From NCBI GenBank assembly GCA_018714245.1, contig DVNQ01000043.1, positions 1-64,000 of the forward strand: a stretch of DNA of 64,000 nucleotides, written 5' to 3'. Below are positions 23,874-32,772 of this stretch, in pieces. The position numbers were made by a program, and so were the translations under genes. The number at the start of each line of letters is the position of its first letter. Within the stretch, counting starts at the first letter, position 1. Source of the DNA: Candidatus Avilachnospira avicola. GTDB taxonomy: Bacteria > Bacillota > Clostridia > Lachnospirales > Lachnospiraceae. The notes under the pieces are model-generated. The model searched no databases, was not told the DNA's origin, and was given only the letters and a program-made list of their open reading frames with translations.

Positions 23874-26075
23874 TCAGCTCCTTGCAGCCTCCACTGAGGA
23901 CCTGGTATAGCGCCTGGTCTCCTTATAGGGGTCAGGTCTGAACAGCAGGAACAGAAGTACTGCAAGCACTGCGAATGCCACTATGGTCCATATGCTGAAA
24001 CCTACCATGCCAAGAGCAAGTCCGCCTATCTGGTAAATAACCAGAGATACGCAGTAAGCGAATACATTCTGATATATGATGGCGAACCAGAACATCTTCC
24101 TGGACTGCATCTGCTGAGCCATGGTTGCTATGGCAGCAAGGCAGGGTGAGTTGAGCAGGTTGAAGGTCAGGAAGGAAAATGCGGCTACAGCTGTAGGGAA
24201 CCAGCCTGTGATAGCTGCCGCCACCACATCAGCCTCCTCCGAAAGCTCCTCGGATACATTGGCCAATACTCCCATGGTAGAAACAATGGCTTCCTTTGCG
24301 GTAAATCCCGCTATTGATGCTGCAACCGGCTGCCACTGTCCGAAGCCAAGAGGCGCAAATATCCAGGCTATTGCATTTCCAAGGTAAGAGATCAGGGATG
24401 CATTGGAATCTTCGACCATTCCAAATGCCCCATTCTCAAATCCAAAGGTGGAAAGGAACCACATTATCACGCATGCCACGAACAGTATTGTACCTGCCTT
24501 TATAAGGAATCCCTTAAGCCTCTCCCAAACATGCAGGAGGACCGTCTTTACCTGGGGGATATGATATGCCGGAAGTTCCATTACAAAGGGTGCCGGTTCG
24601 CCGGAAAAGGGCCTGGTCTTTTTGAGTATGACTGCGGAAATGATCACCGCCGCCACGCCGATGAAATACATGATCGGCGCAAGGAATGCCCCTACTGCCG
24701 CAGACCCTGTAGTGTAGCCTGCAAGCACGCCTGCCATAAGCGCGATAACCGGGAGCTTTGCTCCGCAGGGGACAAAGGTAGCTGTCATGATGGTGAGCCT
24801 TCTGTCATTTTCCTGCTCTATGGTCCTGGATGCCATGATACCGGGAATGCCGCAGCCTGATGAGATAAGAAGCGGTATGAAGCTCTTTCCCGAAAGGCCG
24901 AAATGCCTGAACACCCTGTCCATGACAAACGCGATCCTGGCCATATAGCCCACATCCTCAAGGATGGAAAGAAGCAGGAAGAGAAGCGCCATCTGGGGCA
25001 CGAAGCCAAGCACTGCTCCAAGGCCTCCCACTATGCCGTCCACGATAAGTCCGGTTATAAGGTCTCCTGCACCCACTGAGGCAAGCAGGCCTGCCACCGC
25101 ATCCTGAACGGCAACAACAAAGGAATCATTGGTCCAGTCGGTCATGACAGTTCCCACCGTCGTTACAGTGACATAATATACAAATATCATTACTGCCGCA
25201 AAGATGGGAAGACCCAGGATCCTGTTTGTGACTATGCTGTCTATCCTGTCGGATATGCTCATCTTGCTTCCCGGTTTTTTCACGGCAGCCTTGCATATAT
25301 CCTGGATATAAACATAGCGTTCATCAGTGATTACAGCCTCAGCCTCGTCATCATGTTTTTTTTCTATCTCATCCGTATATTTCCTGAACTGGTTCTGGGC
25401 TGAAAGGCCAAGTTCCTTAAGGACCCTTCCGTCCTGCTCAAGGAGCTTTACCGAATACCATCTTTTCTCTTCCTCCGGTATCCCCGCAGGAAGCTCTGCC
25501 CTGATCTCGGAAATGAGCTTTTCAGTATCTTCAGAAAATATCTGCTTGTCATATACTGCCTGTCTGTCACCTCTTGCCGCTTTTTTTGCGGTATCCCTGG
25601 CAGTCTGTATGAGTTCCTTTAACCCGGTGCCTCTCAGTGCCGAAGTATCCACCACGGGACATCCAAGGATCTCGGAAAGCTTTTTATTGTTGATGGATAT
25701 GCCGTTCTTATGCAGAAGGTCCGTCATGTTGAGGGCGATGACCACAGGCACTCCTGTCTCGATAAGCTGGGTAGTCAGATAGAGGTTTCTCTCAATATTG
25801 GTGGCGTCCACGATGTCTATCACCACATCCGGCTTTTCCTTAAGGATAAAATCTGCGGATACCACTTCTTCAAGTGTATAAGGTGAAAGGGAATAGATTC
25901 CCGGAAGGTCCACGATCTCTATCTCGTCTTCTCCTGAATTTCTGAGTTTTCCGCTTTTCTTCTCCACGGTCACTCCGGGCCAGTTTCCCACATACTGATT
26001 GGCACCCGTAAGTGCATTGAACATGGTCGTCTTTCCGCAGTTGGGATTTCCGGCCAATCCGAACTTCAGTTTCAT
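23874..26075 (-). CDS. feoB: Ferrous iron transport protein B
   Basis: GNPNCGKTTMFNALTG, VTVEKKSG, DLPGIYSLSPYTLEE; C-terminal polytopic transporter region. Confidence 0.97.
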   Translation of the reverse strand: MKLKFGLAGNPNCGKTTMFNALTGANQYVGNWPGVTVEKKSGKLRNSGEDEIEIVDLPGIYSLSPYTLEEVVSADFILKEKPDVVIDIVDATNIERNLYLTTQLIETGVPVVIALNMTDLLHKNGISINNKKLSEILGCPVVDTSALRGTGLKELIQTARDTAKKAARGDRQAVYDKQIFSEDTEKLISEIRAELPAGIPEEEKRWYSVKLLEQDGRVLKELGLSAQNQFRKYTDEIEKKHDDEAEAVITDERYVYIQDICKAAVKKPGSKMSISDRIDSIVTNRILGLPIFAAVMIFVYYVTVTTVGTVMTDWTNDSFVVAVQDAVAGLLASVGAGDLITGLIVDGIVGGLGAVLGFVPQMALLFLLLSILEDVGYMARIAFVMDRVFRHFGLSGKSFIPLLISSGCGIPGIMASRTIEQENDRRLTIMTATFVPCGAKLPVIALMAGVLAGYTTGSAAVGAFLAPIMYFIGVAAVIISAVILKKTRPFSGEPAPFVMELPAYHIPQVKTVLLHVWERLKGFLIKAGTILFVACVIMWFLSTFGFENGAFGMVEDSNASLISYLGNAIAWIFAPLGFGQWQPVAASIAGFTAKEAIVSTMGVLANVSEELSEEADVVAAAITGWFPTAVAAFSFLTFNLLNSPCLAAIATMAQQMQSRKMFWFAIIYQNVFAYCVSLVIYQIGGLALGMVGFSIWTIVAFAVLAVLLFLLFRPDPYKETRRYTRSSVEAARS

Positions 26076-26094
26076 AATCCTTGCCTCCTACAAT

Positions 26095-26110
26095 GTTAGC
26101 CTCCGCTAAC
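26095..26110. promoter_or_regulatory. GTTAG-N6-CTAAC palindrome upstream of feoB, candidate metalloregulator box
   Basis: gttagcctccgctaac. Confidence 0.5.
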
Positions 26111-26141
26111 TAATGTCCTAAAAAAATGACTGATCTTTCTG

Positions 26142-26369
26142 TCAGCCAACTTCCTTGATCTCAACACATTCGGCGTCATTCTTTCTGAGCGAAAGCTCGT
26201 AGCCCCGCACCGTAAGCTCCACCGGATCTCCGAGGGGCGCCACCTTCCTTACAAAAAGCTCACTGCCCTTTGTAATGCCCATGTCCATGATCCTGCGCTT
26301 ATATGCACCCTCTCCAAGGATCCTGGTCACCACGACCGTCGAACCCACCTTTGCTTCCTTAAGTGTCAT
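26142..26369 (-). CDS. feoA: FeoA family protein
   Basis: Small SH3-like FeoA domain: KRRIMDMGITKGSELFVRKVAPLGDPVELTVRGYELSLRKNDAE. Confidence 0.92.
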   Translation of the reverse strand: MTLKEAKVGSTVVVTRILGEGAYKRRIMDMGITKGSELFVRKVAPLGDPVELTVRGYELSLRKNDAECVEIKEVG

Positions 26370-26390
26370 CTTCCGACCTCCTGCATATGT

Positions 26391-26603
26391 TCATACTAGG
26401 ATATGGCGTGCCTCTTCTGCATTGATGGCAACTCTCGTATCCTTTACGGCGAGTATCACATTGCCTGAAAGTCTGGATACTATCGTCACCTCTGTGCCGG
26501 GATTGAATCCCATGGAATTGAGATGGGCCTTGACCTCTCCCGAGCCAGTCAGTCTCTGGATTATATAGCTGTTTCCATTTGTACCCATTGATATAGGCAT
26601 CAA
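26391..26603 (-). CDS. feoA: FeoA family protein (second copy)
   Basis: RLTGSGEVKAHLNSMGFNPGTEVTIVSRLSGNVILAVKDTRVAINAEEARHI. Confidence 0.9.
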   Translation of the reverse strand: MMPISMGTNGNSYIIQRLTGSGEVKAHLNSMGFNPGTEVTIVSRLSGNVILAVKDTRVAINAEEARHILV

Positions 26604-26615
26604 TATCTCACCTCC

Positions 26616-26631
26616 GTTAGCTTCTTCTAAC
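26616..26631. promoter_or_regulatory. GTTAG-N6-CTAAC palindrome upstream of feoA
   Basis: gttagcttcttctaac. Confidence 0.5.
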
Positions 26632-26640
26632 TTTCATTAT

Positions 26641-26656
26641 GTTAGCACCAACTAAC
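26641..26656. promoter_or_regulatory. GTTAG-N6-CTAAC palindrome upstream of feoA
   Basis: gttagcaccaactaac; centre 25 bp from the adjacent box. Confidence 0.55.
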
Positions 26657-26716
26657 CTTAATGTCAACTACATTTCATTGATTTATGTCTGTCAATAAAA
26701 ATGCGCCTCTCCCCAA

Positions 26717-26748
26717 TAAAAAACGGAGCGGACCAGAAGTCCGCCCCT
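26717..26748 (-). terminator. Rho-independent terminator of the nucleoside hydrolase/SIS operon
   Basis: Minus strand GGGGCGGACTTCTGGTCCGCTCCGTTTTTT. Confidence 0.8.
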
Positions 26749-26802
26749 GCATGTATCTTCGGTATGTTCATATTTCATATGGTGATATCATGAAAAGGCT
26801 GT

Positions 26803-27531
26803 CTATCCTCTCACGATACGGCAGTTTACCTCTTCGGGTTTTTCTCTGCGATCCATTACCAGAGCTCCTGTTCCTATGTTTCCAAGCTGAATAAGACAGT
26901 GCTCATTTCTTATATCCATAAAGCTTTCTTCACCCGCAGCATATCTTACGGCAGCCTTCAAAGTCTTCTGTTCATCATCGTCAGCCGGAGTCACAAGCAG
27001 CGTATCCACTCCGCTGTCAAGAATGATCTGCATGGCCTCAGGATCCCTGCGGATGTTGTCATATACATGTATGCCCCTGTCCACGGTCATATCCCTTCCG
27101 CAAAGAAGTATCACCTTTTCAATCTTTTTTGAAAGCCCGGGCCTTATCCTCAGGGTATGGGCCAGGTCCGTAAGAGGGCCGGTACTTAGAAGTATCACCC
27201 TCTCCTCCGAAGCCTTGAGAAGCTCCAGAAGCATAAGGGCTGCAGGCTTTTCCCTGTCATCATCACAGGCCTTTCCGGAGCATTCAGTTTTTTCTTTTTT
27301 CAGAAGGTATCTGCTCATGGAGTTTTTAGCTCCGGCACATACGGGTACGGGTATGTCCAGGCCTTCTGCCTTCACGGCAGCCAAAGCCTCTTTGACCGCA
27401 GCCTTCTGATCCTCGCAACTCCAGGATACGCATACGGCCTTTAGGGAGAAATCTCCGGCAAGAAGCCCATGAAGTACCTCCTCTGCAGTTCCTCCGAAGG
27501 CCCCAAGATTCAGTATGACATTTTTAGACAT
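26803..27531 (-). CDS. Degenerate nucleoside hydrolase-like protein
   Basis: Retains STGPLTDLA and RRDPEAMQIILDSG, but N-terminal DxDxxxDD replaced by NLGAFGGTAEE; internal start at 27531. Confidence 0.7.
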   Translation of the reverse strand: MSKNVILNLGAFGGTAEEVLHGLLAGDFSLKAVCVSWSCEDQKAAVKEALAAVKAEGLDIPVPVCAGAKNSMSRYLLKKEKTECSGKACDDDREKPAALMLLELLKASEERVILLSTGPLTDLAHTLRIRPGLSKKIEKVILLCGRDMTVDRGIHVYDNIRRDPEAMQIILDSGVDTLLVTPADDDEQKTLKAAVRYAAGEESFMDIRNEHCLIQLGNIGTGALVMDRREKPEEVNCRIVRG

Positions 27532-27532
27532 A

Positions 27533-28498
27533 TCACTTTCCCTCCTTGAGATATCTGCAGAGCATGTCCATGAACATTTTCTTATCTGCTTTTTTTGCAA
27601 ATGAGGCATTGATATCTGCAGGATCCGCAGCATGGTCAACTATGGTCTCTCCTTCGTTGTATCCATCCAGCCCTATCTCCACATGGGCCTCCTCCACATC
27701 CGTAAGTATGCTTCTGTCTATTACCGCACAGACTGCCAGAGCATCATGTATGGCCGTTGATATCTTCCCGGGGCCTATGGCGGCATGCTCATACTCTATC
27801 CTCTGTTCCGTCATGGTTGCAGCAAAATCTCCGGCAAAGCTTCCAAGACTTCTTAAGGTTTTGCAGTCCTCAAGGTCCAGTGCCACGGAATGGGTGGCAT
27901 CAAGAGGAATAAAGGTAACTTTTGCGCCGCAGTCCAGCACCTTCTGAGCCGCCTCCGGATCATGCCAGATATTTGCCTCAGCGCAGGGCGTAACATTTGC
28001 TATATCCTCTCCTCCTCCCATAAGGACTATCTCTTCAATATTTTCCGCTATATCAGGAGCAATTGAAAGAGCCTCTCCAAGATTAGTCAGAGGGCCTACG
28101 GGTATCAGCGTCAGCTTTTCATCGGTATTTCTCAGCTTGTTTACATAGAAGCTGACCGCATCCATGTCCTCTTCCTTCCAGTCCGTCGGTTCCAGTCCTT
28201 CAAGATGGTCGTAGTGTATCTTAAGCTCCTTGCCATCTTTAAATACAGGCTTGTAATCGTTGGATGCACATCTGGGAGCCAGATATTTCACCATGGCGGT
28301 ACCGCAGCCCTTATATACGGGTACAGGCTTCCCGAGTCTGTCAAGCAGCCTCAGGGTGTTGTCAGTGGTCAGATCCACATTCATGTTGCCCCATACGGTA
28401 CAGATCCCCACTACTTCCAGATCCGGACACAGAAGGGCCGTCATGATCGCCACGGCATCATCTGAACCGGTATCCACGTCCAATATAACTTTTCTCAT
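27533..28498 (-). CDS. Inosine/uridine-preferring nucleoside hydrolase family protein
   Basis: VILDVDTGSDDAVAIMTAL, PVGPLTNLGEAL, HDPEAAQKVLDCGA, AIHDALAVC. Confidence 0.93.
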   Translation of the reverse strand: MRKVILDVDTGSDDAVAIMTALLCPDLEVVGICTVWGNMNVDLTTDNTLRLLDRLGKPVPVYKGCGTAMVKYLAPRCASNDYKPVFKDGKELKIHYDHLEGLEPTDWKEEDMDAVSFYVNKLRNTDEKLTLIPVGPLTNLGEALSIAPDIAENIEEIVLMGGGEDIANVTPCAEANIWHDPEAAQKVLDCGAKVTFIPLDATHSVALDLEDCKTLRSLGSFAGDFAATMTEQRIEYEHAAIGPGKISTAIHDALAVCAVIDRSILTDVEEAHVEIGLDGYNEGETIVDHAADPADINASFAKKADKKMFMDMLCRYLKEGK

Positions 28499-28536
28499 AT
28501 GTTTGTAACCCCTTAATCCTTAACTTTTAAAATTAA

Positions 28537-28566
28537 AGGCCTGCACGTATTACGCTGTGCAGGCCT
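28537..28566 (-). terminator. Intercistronic hairpin
   Basis: Arms AGGCCTGCAC/GTGCAGGCCT, weak T-rich tail on minus strand. Confidence 0.5.
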
Positions 28567-28594
28567 CGAATCCGTGACTTAAACCTTAAGTTTA

Positions 28595-29005
28595 TCAGTC
28601 AGAGATCACCTTTACGAAAAACTGTCTGTCTCTGGGGCCGTCAAATTCAGCAAACAGAATGCCCTGTGAAGATCCGAGCAGAGCCTTTCCTCCGGTAACG
28701 ATAAGAGGAATAGTTGTTCCGCAGACTGCGGACTTTATATGTCCCGCAGCATCCGTAGGGGTGTCGAACTGATGTCTGTAGTCATAACGGGTAGGGATCA
28801 GCTTGTCTATCTCCTCCATGAAGTCCACATGACCGCGCTTGTCCCAGAAAGACGTAACTATGAGGCTGGCAGTAGTGTGGTTGCACTGGATGATGCAGAA
28901 GCCTTCCTTGATGCCGCTCTTTGCCACTGCCTCCTGGACCTTGTCAGTTACATCATGCATACCCTCAAACTCTGTCCTGAGGGATATCTTTTCCATATAG
29001 CTCAT
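28595..29005 (-). CDS. YjbQ/UPF0047 family protein (canonical-looking copy)
   Basis: CNHTTASLIV, DAAGHIKSAVCGTTIPLIV, LGSSQGILFAEFDGPRDRQFFVKV. Confidence 0.85.
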   Translation of the reverse strand: MSYMEKISLRTEFEGMHDVTDKVQEAVAKSGIKEGFCIIQCNHTTASLIVTSFWDKRGHVDFMEEIDKLIPTRYDYRHQFDTPTDAAGHIKSAVCGTTIPLIVTGGKALLGSSQGILFAEFDGPRDRQFFVKVISD

Positions 29006-29018
29006 TATAAAAGCCTCC

Positions 29019-30209
29019 TTAACGAATGATCTCGATCTGACTCTTCCTGAACCTTACGCAATCCGCATCCTTCTGATGTATCTCGCTGTCAGCTCTGAAA
29101 GGCTTTGTTCCCCTCATCTCAGCTATAAGTGCAGCCACAAGATCCATGGGGATGTGCTGCATGAATACATGCATCCAGGGTGATCTTGCCTCAGGTGTCC
29201 TGAATACTACTGCATTCTCAGGGAACAGTGAAGCATCTCCGTTAGTGATTACGGCAACATGGCTCCTGAGCCTGCACATTACTCTTATGGTCTCCAGCTC
29301 ACGCCCAAAGGAAGGAGAATCAGTATTTGCTATGATGAATGTTCCTACCTTGTCCACGTTCTCGATGAAGTAATTGATATGGCACCAGCCCTCAGAGTCA
29401 TCGTTGGTGGTAAGTCCGCCGAAGGCCTCTACCATCTTGGCAGATCCGAAGAAGGCAGTCGCATAGTCAGCTCCGTCTCCAACGAAGTCCATAACCTCAA
29501 CTCCGTCCTTCTCCCACTTCTCTGCAAGCTCAAGAGCCTGCTCGGAAAGTCTGCTCATAACACTTCCGCTGTAGGAGTTTGCATATGCCAGAAGTCCGTT
29601 CCTGCAGGCCTCTGCCTGGGACATGGTGATCTGTCCCTTTGCCCTGCTCATGTAAAATCCGAACATCATGAGCGAGAACATGGAAGTGTAATAGCTGGTA
29701 ACATTGGGTGCCGAGCCATAGGAAGGCAGATACATGGGTATAATATAAGAGGAATTCTCTGCCAGCTCGCTGTTGGGGTTGGTGGTAAATGCCACGCTGG
29801 TACCGCCTATTTCCTTCATCCTCCTGGCAGCCTCAGTAGGCCTTCTGGGTGATCCGGATATGGACACCGAGCAGAGCAGGTTCTTGGTAAGCGTAGTAGG
29901 CTCCCATCCCTTATAAGTATTGTAGTATCTGGAAAATTCTATGTTCCTGAGAGCGTCAGTGGGGGTTCCGGGTACCATACCGGTCTTTGTGGAAGTATCG
30001 GCATTTTCGAAAACAGGCTTTGCTGCTATGGAAGCACAGTAGCTGTCCCCACATCCGGTAAGCATTACACGGGAAGTGTTTCTAACCACATCCTCAGGAA
30101 CGCAATTGCTGAACAGCTCAAAGGGCTCATTTGCAGCTATTGCATTTATATCCTTTACAGAATTTCTGATCTGATCCAGCATAACGCTGTTGTAATCCTT
30201 ATGAGTCAT
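29019..30209 (-). CDS. SIS-domain sugar isomerase/deglycase-like protein
   Basis: VMLTGCGDSYCASIAAKPVFE, CSVSISGSPRRPTEAARRM, DDSEGWCHINYF. Confidence 0.85.
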   Translation of the reverse strand: MTHKDYNSVMLDQIRNSVKDINAIAANEPFELFSNCVPEDVVRNTSRVMLTGCGDSYCASIAAKPVFENADTSTKTGMVPGTPTDALRNIEFSRYYNTYKGWEPTTLTKNLLCSVSISGSPRRPTEAARRMKEIGGTSVAFTTNPNSELAENSSYIIPMYLPSYGSAPNVTSYYTSMFSLMMFGFYMSRAKGQITMSQAEACRNGLLAYANSYSGSVMSRLSEQALELAEKWEKDGVEVMDFVGDGADYATAFFGSAKMVEAFGGLTTNDDSEGWCHINYFIENVDKVGTFIIANTDSPSFGRELETIRVMCRLRSHVAVITNGDASLFPENAVVFRTPEARSPWMHVFMQHIPMDLVAALIAEMRGTKPFRADSEIHQKDADCVRFRKSQIEIIR

Positions 30210-30225
30210 CGCTGCTTTCTCCTCC

Positions 30226-30639
30226 TTATTCTCCCATGATCAGAACATCGATCTTTCTGTTCTGCGGGCCGTCATAATCAAGCATGAATACACCCATGCC
30301 TTCCATGTCCAAAAGAGCTCCGTCCTTTAGTGCCAGTGTCAGGCTCTGTCCGAATATGGCAGCCTTGATATGTCCTGCAGCATCCTCAGGGGATTCCTCA
30401 TTTTTAAAATTGATCCTTGCGGGTACGATCTTTCTGATCTCGCTGATCACGTCGCATAAAACCGTATCCTTTACGGCAGTCCTTACGATTCCGACTGTAG
30501 GGTCGCAGCTCTGGATCACTGCTATGCCATTCTTTATACCGCTTTTTTCGATGTCCTTTGCGATGAGATCATTGAGGATCTCTGCGCCGTCTCTCTTTGA
30601 GCCAATTACATGAGAATCTGTATATACCATATCATTCAC
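30226..30639 (-). CDS. Divergent YjbQ/UPF0047-like protein
   Basis: ESPEDAAGHIKAAIFGQSLTLALKDGALLDMEGMGVFMLDYDGPQNRKIDVLI; HTTA motif replaced by CDPTVG. Confidence 0.75.
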   Translation of the reverse strand: MNDMVYTDSHVIGSKRDGAEILNDLIAKDIEKSGIKNGIAVIQSCDPTVGIVRTAVKDTVLCDVISEIRKIVPARINFKNEESPEDAAGHIKAAIFGQSLTLALKDGALLDMEGMGVFMLDYDGPQNRKIDVLIMGE

Positions 30640-30640
30640 C

Positions 30641-31789
30641 TCACACGATCTCTATCCTGGTGCCTTCCTTGAGCCTCTGATTGAGCTCGGGAACGTCAAA
30701 CCTGGGATCTCCTTCTCTGAATGCCTTGCCGTCCTTCATAGCTGCAATATATCCTGCAACCATATCAAAAGGAATGTGCTGAAGCAGTGGATTCAGCCAG
30801 AAATATCTGGGAGAAACAGTAGTTACCACATCCATGCCCTCAGGGAACTCCGAAGCATCCGCATCGCTCACTATCATGCAGGGGCTTCCAAGAGACTTTA
30901 TGGCATTGATGGTCTCCTTTACCCTTCCAAAGGAAGGCGTGGTCTTGTTGGTGGTTACGACTCTGCCGATGGTCTCAGGATTCATGAGGAAATAGTTGAT
31001 ATGGCACCAGTCCTCGGAATCATCATAGGTGGTATATCCGCCCCAGGTCTCAATAACCTTCGCGGATCCGAAATATGCAGTAGCATATTCTGCATAATCA
31101 CCGATGAAGTCCATACATCTGAGATCCTTCCATCTCTGGGCTATGTCAAAGCACTGATCCTCCATGGCCGGGAGGCTCTTATTGAATTCATGGGACCAGT
31201 CCGTGATTGCCGCCTTCATATCCTTGTACTCTTCAGCGGATATGGTAGTCTTTGCCCTTCCGATCCTGAGTGCAAGAAGCATCAAGGAAAGCATGGAAGC
31301 TATGTAGGTGGTACCTCCGGGGAAGTACTCTCCGCCCTCAGGAAGTCCGACATTTATCATATGCCTGCAGGCCTTTGCAAGCCTGGACTGGGGATTTGCG
31401 GTTATGGCAAGGGTATTTGCGCCATACTTTGCAGCACGCTGAGCACACTCCACTGCCCTTGTTGCCTCTCCGGAATATGAGATTGCAATAACGAGAGGGG
31501 TGTTGGGGCTGTATCCAAGGTTCTTTGAGTTGAGATGTCTCGAGAAATCCACTGCACGCATAACATTGGTCTCCACCTTTGTAAGCGCCTCAAATGCAGG
31601 CTTTGCTGCTACGCCTGCAAGCCAGCTGTCTCCGCATCCGGTGATGAAGATCTTCTGAGCGTCAAAGATCTCCTTTGCCGGAAGAACCGTATCAAGCTGG
31701 GCCTCCACCTTGGCCTTTACGATCCCGATCATCTCATCAGCTACTCTTGCCTGTCTGATCAATGATGTTTCAAAATCATTCTTATTCAC
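30641..31789 (-). CDS. SIS-domain sugar isomerase/deglycase-like protein
   Basis: IFITGCGDSWLAGVAAKPAFEAL, IAISYSGEATRAVECAQRA, DDSEDWCHINYF. Confidence 0.87.
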   Translation of the reverse strand: MNKNDFETSLIRQARVADEMIGIVKAKVEAQLDTVLPAKEIFDAQKIFITGCGDSWLAGVAAKPAFEALTKVETNVMRAVDFSRHLNSKNLGYSPNTPLVIAISYSGEATRAVECAQRAAKYGANTLAITANPQSRLAKACRHMINVGLPEGGEYFPGGTTYIASMLSLMLLALRIGRAKTTISAEEYKDMKAAITDWSHEFNKSLPAMEDQCFDIAQRWKDLRCMDFIGDYAEYATAYFGSAKVIETWGGYTTYDDSEDWCHINYFLMNPETIGRVVTTNKTTPSFGRVKETINAIKSLGSPCMIVSDADASEFPEGMDVVTTVSPRYFWLNPLLQHIPFDMVAGYIAAMKDGKAFREGDPRFDVPELNQRLKEGTRIEIV

Positions 31790-31802
31790 AAGAATTCCTC
31801 CT

Positions 31803-32756
31803 TTATCCTTGAGTCATCTTTTTATATATGGTCTGCGCCAATTCAAGTGTTTCCTTCTGAGTCTTTTCAGACATATCCGGATAAGGGCCATACTGTCTTA
31901 CATTATAGGATGCTATCACATTTCCGATTATGCAGCACATAAGGGGATCATAGCCCTCGCAGTATGCCCACATAGTAGCCGCCGTGGAGCTGTTTCCGCA
32001 GCCTGTGGGATCTATCTCCTGCTCTCTGGGCACTGAGCTGATCATGGGAACGAAATATTCCTTGCCCTCATCGATCATGCATGCTCCGGCACTTCCGACC
32101 CTGAAATATACGGGACGGTCAAGCTGCTTCAGCATCTTTACGGAGTCCTCCACATTGTCTGTTCCGAAGATACGATAGCTCTCAGGCTTGTTGCAGGAAA
32201 AGATGTCCACTATCTTCAGTCTCTCCTTGACCTCATCCATTCCTCCATGTCTGAAGGATTCTCCAAGGCTGTCCACCTGTGACTCCGGGATTTCCCACAT
32301 GAGCTTGAAATCATATTTTTTCTTGTATTCAAGCATTCCTTTTTCAAACTCTTCATCTATGCCTGAGCTTCTGGATATGCCCTTTACCTCAGATATGAAG
32401 GGCTCATAATCCTTTGCACTCATGATCATCTCGGGAATGTTATAGAACTCATATTCATCACCGTAAATTGAATACTCAATATATTTTCCCTCAGGATCAT
32501 ATACGAGTTCATTGTAGATGGTTTTGTCCGAGCGTACATAGAGGCCGTCTCTGGTACAGTTATTCCTGTTGAACCACTCTCCGTAATACTTTTCAAAGTC
32601 CTCTCCGACTCCGCTCAGAAGCATGGAGTCCGGAGTGCATTGTCTGAGTGCTGCAAAGGCATACATCCCCGAGCCGCCCATGATGTCCTCTATCACTCTT
32701 CCATCTGTAAATATCAGTCGGTTGGTGATGACAGAGCCGTCAGCTATATACTTCAT
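31803..32756 (-). CDS. PfkB-fold carbohydrate kinase-like protein, catalytic Asp position changed
   Basis: MGGSGMYAFAALRQC, GVGEDF, and DPTGCGNSSTAA in place of DTxGAGD. Confidence 0.75.
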   Translation of the reverse strand: MKYIADGSVITNRLIFTDGRVIEDIMGGSGMYAFAALRQCTPDSMLLSGVGEDFEKYYGEWFNRNNCTRDGLYVRSDKTIYNELVYDPEGKYIEYSIYGDEYEFYNIPEMIMSAKDYEPFISEVKGISRSSGIDEEFEKGMLEYKKKYDFKLMWEIPESQVDSLGESFRHGGMDEVKERLKIVDIFSCNKPESYRIFGTDNVEDSVKMLKQLDRPVYFRVGSAGACMIDEGKEYFVPMISSVPREQEIDPTGCGNSSTAATMWAYCEGYDPLMCCIIGNVIASYNVRQYGPYPDMSEKTQKETLELAQTIYKKMTQG

Positions 32757-32772
32757 AAGCCTTCTCTCCTGT

